NCBI GenBank assembly: GCA_900546995.1
Contig: URFF01000018.1
Span: forward strand, 1-24,510
Reading direction: 5' to 3'
Length of the DNA stretch: 24,510 nt
DNA from: an uncultured Sutterella sp.
Lineage (GTDB): Bacteria; Pseudomonadota; Gammaproteobacteria; Burkholderiales; Burkholderiaceae_F
Shown here: positions 14,907 to 23,051 of the stretch, piece after piece
How the letters are laid out: each line of letters starts with the position of its first letter
Numbering within the stretch: position 1 is the first letter of the stretch
The notes under the pieces: generated by a model
The model's input: only the letters and a program-made list of their open reading frames with translations
Told to the model about the DNA's origin: nothing
Database searches by the model: none
Translations under genes and position numbers: made by a program

Positions 14907-16636
14907 AGCGTTTCTCCTTCCTGCTCACGAAATGCTTTAACGATCCGGATAAAGGCTTCATCCATGCTGCGAGATTCTCCCCGAACGGCTTCCGGCGTTC
15001 CGACAATCAAGGGCTTACCACCATCTTGAATCAAAAGTCGGTCGCAGTATTGCGCTTCTTCCATGAAGTGCGTCGTCACGATAATCGTGGTGCCGGCAGC
15101 CGAAAGCGCCGTCATCCAGCGCCAAAACTGACGCCGCGTCGGAACGTCCGCGCCGCTTGTGGGTTCATCCAAAAATAAAATTTTAGGATTGTGTAACAAC
15201 GCCACGGCCATCGCCAAACGCTGTTTAATGCCCCCCGAGAGCGTCTTCGCCGGCCGATCAAGCACCTCGTCTAAATGAAATTCGTGACTTAACGCCGCGA
15301 TGCGATCAAGCATTGAGTGACCTGATAGTCCATAGGCTTGCGCGAAAAACGTCATATTTTGCTTAACGCTTAAATCGCCATAAAGCGCAAATTTCTGCGA
15401 CATGTATCCGAGTTGCTCACGGGCGGTTTCTCGATTCTTTTTCACATCAATGCCCGCCACTTCCAGTTCACCGGCTGTCACCGTTAAAAGCCCACAAAGC
15501 ATCTTGAAGGTGGTCGTTTTCCCGGCCCCATTCGGCCCCAAAAGACCAAAAATCTCGCCCGGATAGACTTCAAAACTCGTGCGATCAACGGCCACGAAGT
15601 CACCGAAACGCCGCACGAGATCACGAGCCCGAACCAGCGCCTTAGCTGAAGAGGATTGAACGGCCGTTGAGTGAATCACCGAGTAGGTTCTCTTCTCTTC
15701 GTTTTGCGAACGAAGCACCAAATAGCCGTCCTCTAGCCTCGGTTGTAATTCCGATAGTGTCCTCTTTAACCGTTCTTGAAGTACACCCTTTTGAGCCCCT
15801 TCTCTTAATAAGACCCGAACCGATCCCGCCTCGGGCACCGCATCCAAAACACTCTCGGTCTGATCCAGTAACTGCGCTTGCAGATCACGCACTTTTTCGC
15901 TCTTTTGGGGGTTGAGGCTAAAAACCAGTCCTCGGGCATGCTCAGCGATGGCTTGAGGGGTATCCGATAAGACGAGCTTTCCGTCTTCTAAAACCAAAAC
16001 TTGATCACAAAGAGAGGCTTCATCCATGTAGGTGGTCGCCACCACCACGGTCATTGCCTCTTTGCGAACACTCTCGATCAGGATTCGCCAAAGCTCGCGT
16101 CTGGACAACGGATCAACACCCACACTCGGCTCATCAAGAAGCAAGAGTTTCGGGCGATTCAGTAGCGCACACGCTAACCCCAATTTTTGCTTCATGCCGC
16201 CAGAGAGCTTTCCCGCCAACCGCTCGGTAAAGGGTGCGAGCCCTGTCATTGAAAGCAGTTCTTTAAATCGAACCTCTCGCGCTTTTTCATCAAGCCCAAA
16301 TAAATCGGCGTACAAAAGGAGATTTTCTCGGACACTCAAATCGGTGTAAAGCCCAAATTGTTGCGGCATATAGCCGCATTGCGCTTGCAGGCGACTCAAG
16401 TTTTGGTAGAGGTTTTCGCCAAATAAGAAAACTTCACCTTCTTGCGGTTTTAATAAGCCGGCTGCCGCACGCATCAAAGTGGTTTTACCCGCACCGTCTG
16501 CTCCCACTAAGGCAACGAGTGTTCCTGTTTTCACCTCAAAGGAAATCTCCCGTATAAGGGGATCGGTCGCGCCCCGCTCCCTGCGGGTCACGCCTTTAAA
16601 GGAAAGGGCGATTGGCAAGACCTTACGCTCTGACAT
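14903..16636 (-). CDS. ybhF: ABC exporter ATPase YbhF, tandem nucleotide-binding domains
   Basis: The 577-residue protein carries two complete ABC domains. The first has Walker A GADGAGKTT, signature LSGGMKQK and Walker B LLLLDEPSVGVDP. Its H-loop position reads ATTYMDEA, so the usual histidine is replaced. The second has GPNGAGKTT, LSGGIKQR, ILFLDEPTSGAD and an intact H-loop VTTHFMEEA. This asymmetry suggests one consensus and one degenerate ATP site. The length matches E. coli YbhF (about 578). It powers the YbhS/YbhR exporter, a system reported in E. coli for drug and monovalent cation efflux. It lies 2 bp after ybhG with only a weak ribosome site, so translation is probably coupled. Confidence 0.92.
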   Translation of the reverse strand: MSERKVLPIALSFKGVTRRERGATDPLIREISFEVKTGTLVALVGADGAGKTTLMRAAAGLLKPQEGEVFLFGENLYQNLSRLQAQCGYMPQQFGLYTDLSVRENLLLYADLFGLDEKAREVRFKELLSMTGLAPFTERLAGKLSGGMKQKLGLACALLNRPKLLLLDEPSVGVDPLSRRELWRILIESVRKEAMTVVVATTYMDEASLCDQVLVLEDGKLVLSDTPQAIAEHARGLVFSLNPQKSEKVRDLQAQLLDQTESVLDAVPEAGSVRVLLREGAQKGVLQERLKRTLSELQPRLEDGYLVLRSQNEEKRTYSVIHSTAVQSSSAKALVRARDLVRRFGDFVAVDRTSFEVYPGEIFGLLGPNGAGKTTTFKMLCGLLTVTAGELEVAGIDVKKNRETAREQLGYMSQKFALYGDLSVKQNMTFFAQAYGLSGHSMLDRIAALSHEFHLDEVLDRPAKTLSGGIKQRLAMAVALLHNPKILFLDEPTSGADVPTRRQFWRWMTALSAAGTTIIVTTHFMEEAQYCDRLLIQDGGKPLIVGTPEAVRGESRSMDEAFIRIVKAFREQEGETL

Positions 16637-16638
16637 GA

Positions 16639-17628
16639 TTATTTCGTGTCAATTAAACGGGCTGTCACGGGCATCCCTAAGCGAAGGCGGTGTTCAGGAT
16701 CATCCACCGTCAGCCGCACTTCATAGACTAGATGTGTTCTCAGTGCTTCGGTTTGAACGGTTTTCGGAGTGAATTCCGCAACCGATGAGATAAAGCCCAC
16801 GGTGGCAGAAAAATGTTCATTGGGGAAACTATCCACCGTCACTTCAACCGATTGCCCCATCGCGATTTGTCCGAGATTACTTTCATCGATGTAAACACGG
16901 GCCCATAAAGGCTGCATGAGCGCCAACTCAAAAATCGGAGCGCTCGCACCCACCATATCCCCCGCTTCTTTGAGCCGAGAACGAACGACGGCATCCGAAG
17001 GCGCCAGAAGCACACAATTATTCAAAGCCCGCTCAGCATCGGCTAGTGCCACCTTCGCTTCGTTAAGCGTTGCCCGAGCAACTTCAATTTCTTCAATCCG
17101 CGTGCCGGCCAATAATAAATCCAGTGCTTTTTGAGCTTCATCTTCCGCGGCTCGATTGGCGGCGGCAGCGTAACAGGCCTGATCCCTAGCCTGTTGGCTT
17201 GAGGCGCTACCCATTTGCTTTTCTCGAGCGCAGATTTTTTCCGATAACACACGGTTGGCTTTAGCGGCACGAAGTCTGGCCTTTCCTGCTTCGATTTCTT
17301 CTAATCGGGAACCGGCCAGTAAAAGCGTTAATTGAGAATCTGCAACTTGAACTTGGGCTTGAGCGCGATCTCTGGCGATTTTGTAACGCGTTTCATCCAA
17401 TCTTGCCAACACGTCACCGGCTTTAACCGATGCCCCCTCTTTGACTAAAACTTCCTCAACTCGTCCGCTTTCTTCAAACGCCAAATCCACGGTGCGCATA
17501 TCGATGGAGCCGTAAAGCTTCAACGAGCCATCATCCTGATTGAATCCTTTAATCGCCCAAATAGCTAAGCCGACAATCAAAATAGCAATAAGCACCAAGA
17601 CTGGTTTCTTTTTATTCGGAGGGAGCAT
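16639..17628 (-). CDS. ybhG: HlyD-type periplasmic adaptor YbhG
   Basis: The 329-residue protein has an N-terminal signal anchor (residues 9-25, VLVLIAILIVGLAIWAI). A lipoyl-like half (ESGRVEEVLVKEGASVKAGD) follows, then a long helical hairpin with two related segments, LLLAGSRLEEIEAGKA and LLLAGTRIEEIEVARA. The second lipoyl half and a beta-barrel region (GQSVEVTVDSFP) come after. The duplicated LAG(S/T)R(L/I)EEIE motif is typical of YbhG. It bridges the inner-membrane ABC complex to an outer-membrane channel such as TolC; no such channel is encoded here. First gene of the operon, with GGAAA upstream of the ATG and a regulated promoter. Confidence 0.9.
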   Translation of the reverse strand: MLPPNKKKPVLVLIAILIVGLAIWAIKGFNQDDGSLKLYGSIDMRTVDLAFEESGRVEEVLVKEGASVKAGDVLARLDETRYKIARDRAQAQVQVADSQLTLLLAGSRLEEIEAGKARLRAAKANRVLSEKICAREKQMGSASSQQARDQACYAAAANRAAEDEAQKALDLLLAGTRIEEIEVARATLNEAKVALADAERALNNCVLLAPSDAVVRSRLKEAGDMVGASAPIFELALMQPLWARVYIDESNLGQIAMGQSVEVTVDSFPNEHFSATVGFISSVAEFTPKTVQTEALRTHLVYEVRLTVDDPEHRLRLGMPVTARLIDTK

Positions 17629-17644
17629 AGTGAAGTTTCCGAAA

Positions 17645-17692
17645 AGTTTAAATTGATATTTAAACTATACGGCACAGATAGTTCTAATTCAA
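17645..17692 (-). promoter_or_regulatory. ybhG operon promoter with overlapping palindromic operator
   Basis: On the minus strand TTGAAT (17692-17687) and TATAGT (17669-17664) are separated by exactly 17 bp, a strong sigma70 match. AGTTTAAAT-TGAT-ATTTAAACT (17645-17666) is a perfect 9-bp-arm palindrome covering part of the -10 and the expected transcription start. That is a typical repressor position. The operon-encoded TetR protein is the likely ligand, by inference. Confidence 0.72.
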
Positions 17693-17760
17693 ATTTGATT
17701 TAGATTTTTAGACATTAAATCTTAATCCGAATGGATAATCGGAATAACCCTAAAAAAATC

Positions 17761-17789
17761 TTGTCTGATATAAATTTTTGGAAGATAAT
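17761..17789 (+). promoter_or_regulatory. Candidate promoter for the autotransporter gene
   Basis: TTGTCT (17761-17766) and GATAAT (17784-17789) are spaced 17 bp apart, about 77 bp before the autotransporter ATG at 17866. AGGAATT lies 6 nt before that ATG. Pattern match only. Confidence 0.45.
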
Positions 17790-17865
17790 GGATCGTGTCA
17801 CTAGCTCTCTTCTGGCAAAAAGAACAATAACCCATTGATTATTTAACGTTTTTAGGAATTATTCT

Positions 17866-20800
17866 ATGAGTTTACAAACAACCTTGCCCCCCCATTTTCT
17901 AAGATCGTACTAGCCATTCAATTTGCAATGCTTTCTAGTTCCGCCCTTGCTGTGGACATCCAGTTTGTAGAAGATCAAAATAATTTCGAAATCTCGTCGG
18001 AAGATTACAATGCAGAAGTCAATGACGGAGTTATTTTCTCTGGTACAAATGCTCCAGCTCTAGAAGTCTCAAATTCCCAGTCTATTTTTCATATTCTTGG
18101 AACAGCAGAATTTCATTCTAACTACGATGCTCTTCAGATTGGCCCTGCCGCCCTGACATTTCAGGGTAATGGTAGGGATTCATCCAAAATTATTATCACC
18201 TCTGACGGCCAAGATTTATCGGATCCATCAAGTTACTCCCCTGAACTCGGAGCAATTCATTTACTAGGAAGAGAGAACAACAACCAGCACGTTAACACCG
18301 TTCTAACCTTTAAAGACATCAATGCAATCATAACTGTTAACGATACAGCGGGCCCTAAAGATGGCAAATACGACAAAGGTGCAGGTGTCATCGTTTCAAG
18401 ATTAAGGCGGGATGGTCAATCTGAAAACGACAATACGAGCCTCGTTTTTGATAATAGTTATGTCGAATTAAATCTTAACCTTAAGAAGTATTGCTATAAC
18501 GGTAGCAGATTCAACAATAACGTTGCCTCCGCTATTGCTTTAAGTGGCTACCGAAGAGACACTGATAGCTCAATCATAAAGTCAACGAATTCGGATATCG
18601 TCATTAACTCCACGATGGGTGGAATCTATTTAGAAGACATTCCCGTTGACATTCAAAGCTCCAACATCCGCATCAATGCCGGAACCGGCCTAAACAATGC
18701 AGAATTCTTAAGCCAATCCTCAATACCTACGGATCAGGCATATCGAGGTGCGGGTATCAGTCTGCAAGGCAATGCTCAAGCCGCTGGGTACCGCACATAT
18801 GAATATCTTTTCCAAGGCCAGTCGTTAAATGTTTCAGGGGCAGTCGGCCTATATTTAATGCGCTCTACGTATCCTGGTCACTCAATATTAAAAATTGACA
18901 ACGAAGAGTCAATTATTACTGCCATTGATACATTTGGTCATTTCAACACAACTGCCGCAATTGAGGCAAATAATCGTGATACAGCTAACCACTTGATCAG
19001 CTTGGCTGGACATGTCGTATTAAATAATTCACAGAGTTATAACGAGGCATTATCTAGAGAATTTGGTACGTATGCTTACGGTTTAAATCTTGAAAACTTT
19101 AAAGTCAACACTGAGGAAAACCTAAATGCGACATCGTTAGAAATCAACAGTTCAGTCAAGAACTTTGACAAAACAGAGGGCGTATATGCTATCGGCATCA
19201 ATGCAAAAAACAGTACTCTAGAAATAAATCATCCATTATCAATTAATACACAAGGTGCTAGTAATAACACAGTACAGAGTATCGTTCTTAATTCGAATTC
19301 TAAGTTCAACGCAACAAGTAATTTGAACATTGTATCTGTTGCAGGAAACGCGCTTGGTGAGGCTATTTCAGTTGATGCAAGCAGCTCTATTACATTGTCA
19401 AACTCTTCAGAAGATTCAACAGGAACTATTGTTGGAGATATCTTCATTGCTGAGGGCGGCAATTTAACCATTGATCGCTCTGGCACTTTTAATCTACTAG
19501 GGTCAATTACCGCCAATAACGATAGTGATACCATTAAACTCAGAGGTAAGGACGCATCGTGGATTGTTACTTCAGATAGTACAGTTAGGGAATTAGCCCT
19601 CGATGCTGCCTTGGTATCTTTTTATCAGGACGATGCCAAGTCAATCACGGACGCCTACTCCCTTTCACTTGGCAATAATTACCACAAACTCACTGTTAAC
19701 TCTTTATCTCTAACCAACCAAGCGACCCTCCGATTCAAGGTTGATTTGTCTGGAGAAACAACAGATACAGATGGTATTTATGCTCAAAAGGTTGGTGGCA
19801 GTGGCATCGCCGACATCAAACTCGTAGGCTCTGTTACCGACCATAAAGCCATGAGTGAAGGCGTAGGATTCCTCTACCAGAAAGAAGGTGAGCTGACTCT
19901 TCAACTCCCCGACCGTAATAACGACGGCACACCCGATCAGGTTATCTACCAAAACGGCGGTATCATGGGCTGGAAGCTTGCTTATCAAGCGACCGACGAA
20001 GGCAACATTGAGACACAACAAGCTCAAGCTGAATTACCTGAGATGACCGACGGAACGGTGACAGGAACCGGTCAAGGCTATTGGTACCTCACAACCGGTG
20101 ACTACGCCGAACTGCCTGATGAGCCTGATCCCACGCCAGATCCTGATCCAGAACCAACACCGGACCCAGATCCGGATCCCGATCCGCTGCCACCTGAAGC
20201 CCAACAAATTCAAAATCTCGGCGCTAGCGTGGCTCAAGCTGTCGGTTGGTTATCTGAAAAGAATGACTTACGGCGACGCTTAGGGGAAGTTCGTTACGGT
20301 GCTCAAACCGGTGCCTGGGCGAAAGTCTTTAACCGACAGGACCGTGCTCAAGGCTTCCGCTACAACGGCTTTAAGCAAGAGTCGACCGGTGTTCATATCG
20401 GTTACGATACCTTTGTCAATCAAACTGCCGACGCCTCATGGCTTGTCGGTGCAACGTTACGTTATGCACACTCTAAGCAAGAAGGCTTGGAAACAGCCTA
20501 CGGTGGTGACGGTAAACTCAACGAATACTCTGCCAAGGTATACGCTACCTGGATTCATCACTCCGGCGCTTACATGGATGTTCTGGCTCAAGTGGGTTAC
20601 TACGATCAAGAAATTAATGGTTTGAATAATTCGGCTGAAGCCGTCTTTGATGCAAACTACCATAACTGGGGCGTGGGTACATCCATTGAAATCGGTCATA
20701 AACTCCCGATTGGCCCCCAAGGCGTTACCAATACGTGGGCGAATAATTGGTTCATCGAACCTCAAATGGAACTGTCTTACTTCTATGTGAAAGGCGAAGA

Positions 20801-21176
20801 CTTTACAACATCGACAGGACTTAAAGTGAGTCAAGGTAACGCTGACTTCCTTACCGGTCGCTTAGGTTTTGTTTTAGGTAAGAAAGTGAACTATGGCACA
20901 AGCGATTCACCAGATAAGCGCTGGTATCAAATCGGTTTGATCGGCGGCATGAATCACGAATTCTTAGGAGATCAAACCATCCGATTTACCGGTGTGGATG
21001 GTGCCGTTGCCGATGTTAAAGGTCATGGCTTAGGTGGTACGTCCTTCTACTACGGTATCACGGCTGACTGGCAAGTCTCCGACAAGCTTCGCATTTACGG
21101 CGAACTTGATCGTGAAGAAGGTGATCACTACACCAAAGACTACGGTATCAATGTCGGCGTGAAATACGCTTTCTAA
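17866..21176 (+). CDS. Type V autotransporter adhesin-like protein, start out of frame at a poly-C tract
   Basis: The long reading frame is uninterrupted to TAA at 21176; its first in-frame ATG is at 17928, which lacks a ribosome site and would cut the signal peptide. The frame remains open upstream to the C-tract and encodes SKIVLAIQFAMLSSSALA|VD, the hydrophobic core and Ala-x-Ala cleavage site of a Sec signal. The only ATG with a ribosome site (17866, MSLQTTLPP) is one base out of frame across C7 at 17887-17893. Eight C would give one protein of about 1,103 residues. Numbered from 17928, the passenger occupies about 1-730 and is Asn/Ser/Thr-rich, with beta-helix-like repeats. An Asp-Pro linker (DPTPDPDPEPTPDPDP) lies near 735-755. 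A 12-strand beta-barrel (autotransporter domain) follows, ending NVGVKYAF with a terminal Phe. It is secreted to the outer surface. The receptor is unknown. Confidence 0.85.
17887..17893 (+). repeat. Poly-C homopolymer tract (C7), probable phase-variation site
   Basis: Seven consecutive C lie 21 nt into the coding sequence that begins at ATG 17866. With seven, translation stops at TAG (17911-17913) after about 15 codons; with eight or five it enters the autotransporter frame with an intact signal peptide. Confidence 0.65.
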
Positions 21177-21182
21177 AAATGA

Positions 21183-21220
21183 AATGGCGATTCGAAAAAT
21201 TTCCGGATCGCCATTATTTT
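21183..21220 (+). terminator. First stem-loop after the autotransporter gene
   Basis: AATGGCGAT (21183-21191) pairs with ATCGCCATT (21207-21215), 15-nt loop, followed by ATTTT. It begins 6 bp after the stop codon. Confidence 0.6.
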
Positions 21221-21223
21221 CAC

Positions 21224-21268
21224 AACTCTCCGCTTTGATTGCTCCTTCAATCAAGCGGAGAGTTTTTT
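21224..21268 (+). terminator. Strong Rho-independent terminator of the autotransporter gene
   Basis: AACTCTCCGCTTTGATTG (21224-21241) pairs with CAATCAAGCGGAGAGTT (21248-21264), one bulged T and a 6-nt loop, then a T-run. Together with the preceding stem-loop it forms a tandem terminator. Confidence 0.9.
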
Positions 21269-21275
21269 GCCTAAA

Positions 21276-22673
21276 TTAACGCACCTTACCCAAATCGGAT
21301 AAATCGACAACGATGCTATCGTAACCGTGTTCTTTCGCAGCCTTGACACCCTTTTCCGTTGTGACGAGCGTCATGCCGGAACCATACAAACGACCGTCCT
21401 TCATCGTGAGGCACCCGTTAACATAGGTTTCAACGACCTTGGCACGATCAAAGTCAACCACGGCGATATCCGCGGCAGCACCTTCGCTAAAGTGACCACG
21501 GTCATGCAAACGCAAGTGCTTGGCAGCATTTAAGCTCGACTTCATCACAAATTCAGATAACGTAATCGCACCGAATTTCACGAGGTTCAAGCCCATGGCG
21601 GCAATCACGTTGCGGGGCACGCAACCACCGTCCGTGGAGATGGAATCCACCACGAAGCTACCGTCTTCGCGCTTGGCTGAGCAAAGCATCATACGAGAAA
21701 CGGCAGGGTTCACCGTGAAGCAACCCATGCCCTTGCAATTGTTGGCTTCCCATTGAGCCAAAGCCTTTTCACCTTCCCAAATATCGGCCACACGACCGGT
21801 ATCTAAGAGTAAATACAAAAGACCTTGACGGAAGGCTTGACGAATACCGTCTTTATTGACCGGTAACTTGAAGATTTCCAAGCAGCAGCGCGTGACGTAG
21901 TCAGGCAAAGAACCATCGTCGTTAGCATCAATGTTGGTGCCGTTTAAAGCGCTTAAATAAGCTTCCCCCCAGATGTTCGGGTTCTTCTTCAAAAGGTCAA
22001 TTGCTTCATCAGCTTCTTCTTGCGGGCTCTTGATATGACCGCGGCAATACGAGTTAACGTGAGCCAAATGTAACGGCAAACCGTCTGCTGTCGCAATCGC
22101 TTCACGCATACCCGTCAAGTCTGAGCGAGAGGTCAAAGAACCGGCGTGCCAAGCGACAAAATTCTTATTTTCATAAGAAAGTTCAATCGTCTTACGGCAA
22201 GCTTCCACATCCAACGGCCAGTGACCGCCCAAAAGCTTCACACCGACCGCACCGCCCTCGATAGCACTGTCGATATAACGCTTGATTTGTTCGCGATTCG
22301 GGTTCTTCGTTTGATAAAGACCGTCCGGATCAAAACCGTCCATAATCGCAACGTTAATACCGGCGCCGTCCGTATGACCGTGAGCCAAGATGTCATCCAA
22401 GGGACCAGCCATATCCAAGCAGGTGGTTACACCGGATAAAGCCGCCATACGGAATCCATGAGGACCACCGAAAACACTACCCAAGTGAAGGTGGGGGTCA
22501 ATAATGCCCGGTATCACCAAACGCCCTTCGCAATCGACCACTGCGCGGGCTTTACTTGAAAGATTGTCACCAACAGCGGCAATTTTGCCGTTTTCAATGG
22601 CAACATCCATCACACCATTACGGTTATTGAGCGGATCCACCACGTGACCGCCCTTTAAAATCAGATCCCACAT
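21276..22673 (-). CDS. Amidohydrolase-superfamily enzyme (dihydroorotase/hydantoinase/D-aminoacylase-like)
   Basis: The 465-residue protein shows the composite amidohydrolase fold: an N-terminal beta domain (DLILKGGHVVDPLNN), then PGIIDPHLHLG (His61, His63). GVKLLGG supplies Lys146, the candidate carboxylated metal-bridging lysine. AWHAGS (His176), LHLAHVNSYCRG (His205) and DSISTDGG (late catalytic aspartate) complete a binuclear metal site. The C-terminus has AAADIAVVDFDRAKVVETYVNG, the usual return to the beta domain. It should hydrolyse a cyclic amide or N-acyl amino acid in the cytoplasm; the exact substrate is unknown. ATG 22673 is preferred over ATG 22682, because AAGGA sits 8 nt before the former and directly against the latter. 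It stands alone between the two autotransporters. Confidence 0.85.
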   Translation of the reverse strand: MWDLILKGGHVVDPLNNRNGVMDVAIENGKIAAVGDNLSSKARAVVDCEGRLVIPGIIDPHLHLGSVFGGPHGFRMAALSGVTTCLDMAGPLDDILAHGHTDGAGINVAIMDGFDPDGLYQTKNPNREQIKRYIDSAIEGGAVGVKLLGGHWPLDVEACRKTIELSYENKNFVAWHAGSLTSRSDLTGMREAIATADGLPLHLAHVNSYCRGHIKSPQEEADEAIDLLKKNPNIWGEAYLSALNGTNIDANDDGSLPDYVTRCCLEIFKLPVNKDGIRQAFRQGLLYLLLDTGRVADIWEGEKALAQWEANNCKGMGCFTVNPAVSRMMLCSAKREDGSFVVDSISTDGGCVPRNVIAAMGLNLVKFGAITLSEFVMKSSLNAAKHLRLHDRGHFSEGAAADIAVVDFDRAKVVETYVNGCLTMKDGRLYGSGMTLVTTEKGVKAAKEHGYDSIVVDLSDLGKVR

Positions 22674-23051
22674 ATTTGACATCCTTCATAAACAATAACC
22701 AAAAGTTGCTCGGTGATTCGTTAAAACATAATCACCTCGCACTCCTATTAAGATACTCGCAATTTAGCGGTTCGACTACGAACATTATCACCAACTCGGA
22801 GCACTGACTGTTTCAGAAAAACTCCCAAGAATTATGTATACAGCGTACTTAACTCTTATTTATTGGGCTGATTGTTTATTTCTGTCTTACTTCATTCTCC
22901 TGCAATCAAATGCTACTCCAACAGCAGGGCACCACTCAAAAATGGAAAATTTCTTGTTCACGCTCCTTTAAATTACGTCACATCCCGAAGTGTTCTTTCT
23001 CTATAACACTTCGGAAAGTTATAAGATGATTTAGTCTCTTGACACAAATAA
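22674..23051. other. Intergenic region with a stem-loop
   Basis: This 378-bp gap lies between the amidohydrolase and the second autotransporter, both on the minus strand. CCGAAGTGTT (22985-22994) and AACACTTCGG (23005-23014) form a perfect 10-bp stem with a 10-nt loop, 38 bp beyond the autotransporter stop. It is probably its transcript end, although no T-run follows. GTTCG-ACTA-CGAAC near 22770 is a short interrupted palindrome upstream of the amidohydrolase gene. I see no convincing promoter, RNA gene or coding sequence. Confidence 0.5.

Noticed and set aside
20117..20190. Repeated GAYCCN hexamer-like DNA in the autotransporter as a tandem repeat element
   Set aside because: It simply encodes the Asp-Pro linker before the barrel. 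Length variation is possible but nothing here shows it.
22834..22971. Possible 45-residue hydrophobic ORF on the plus strand
   Set aside because: No ribosome binding site, AT-rich intergenic composition and no coherent protein layout.
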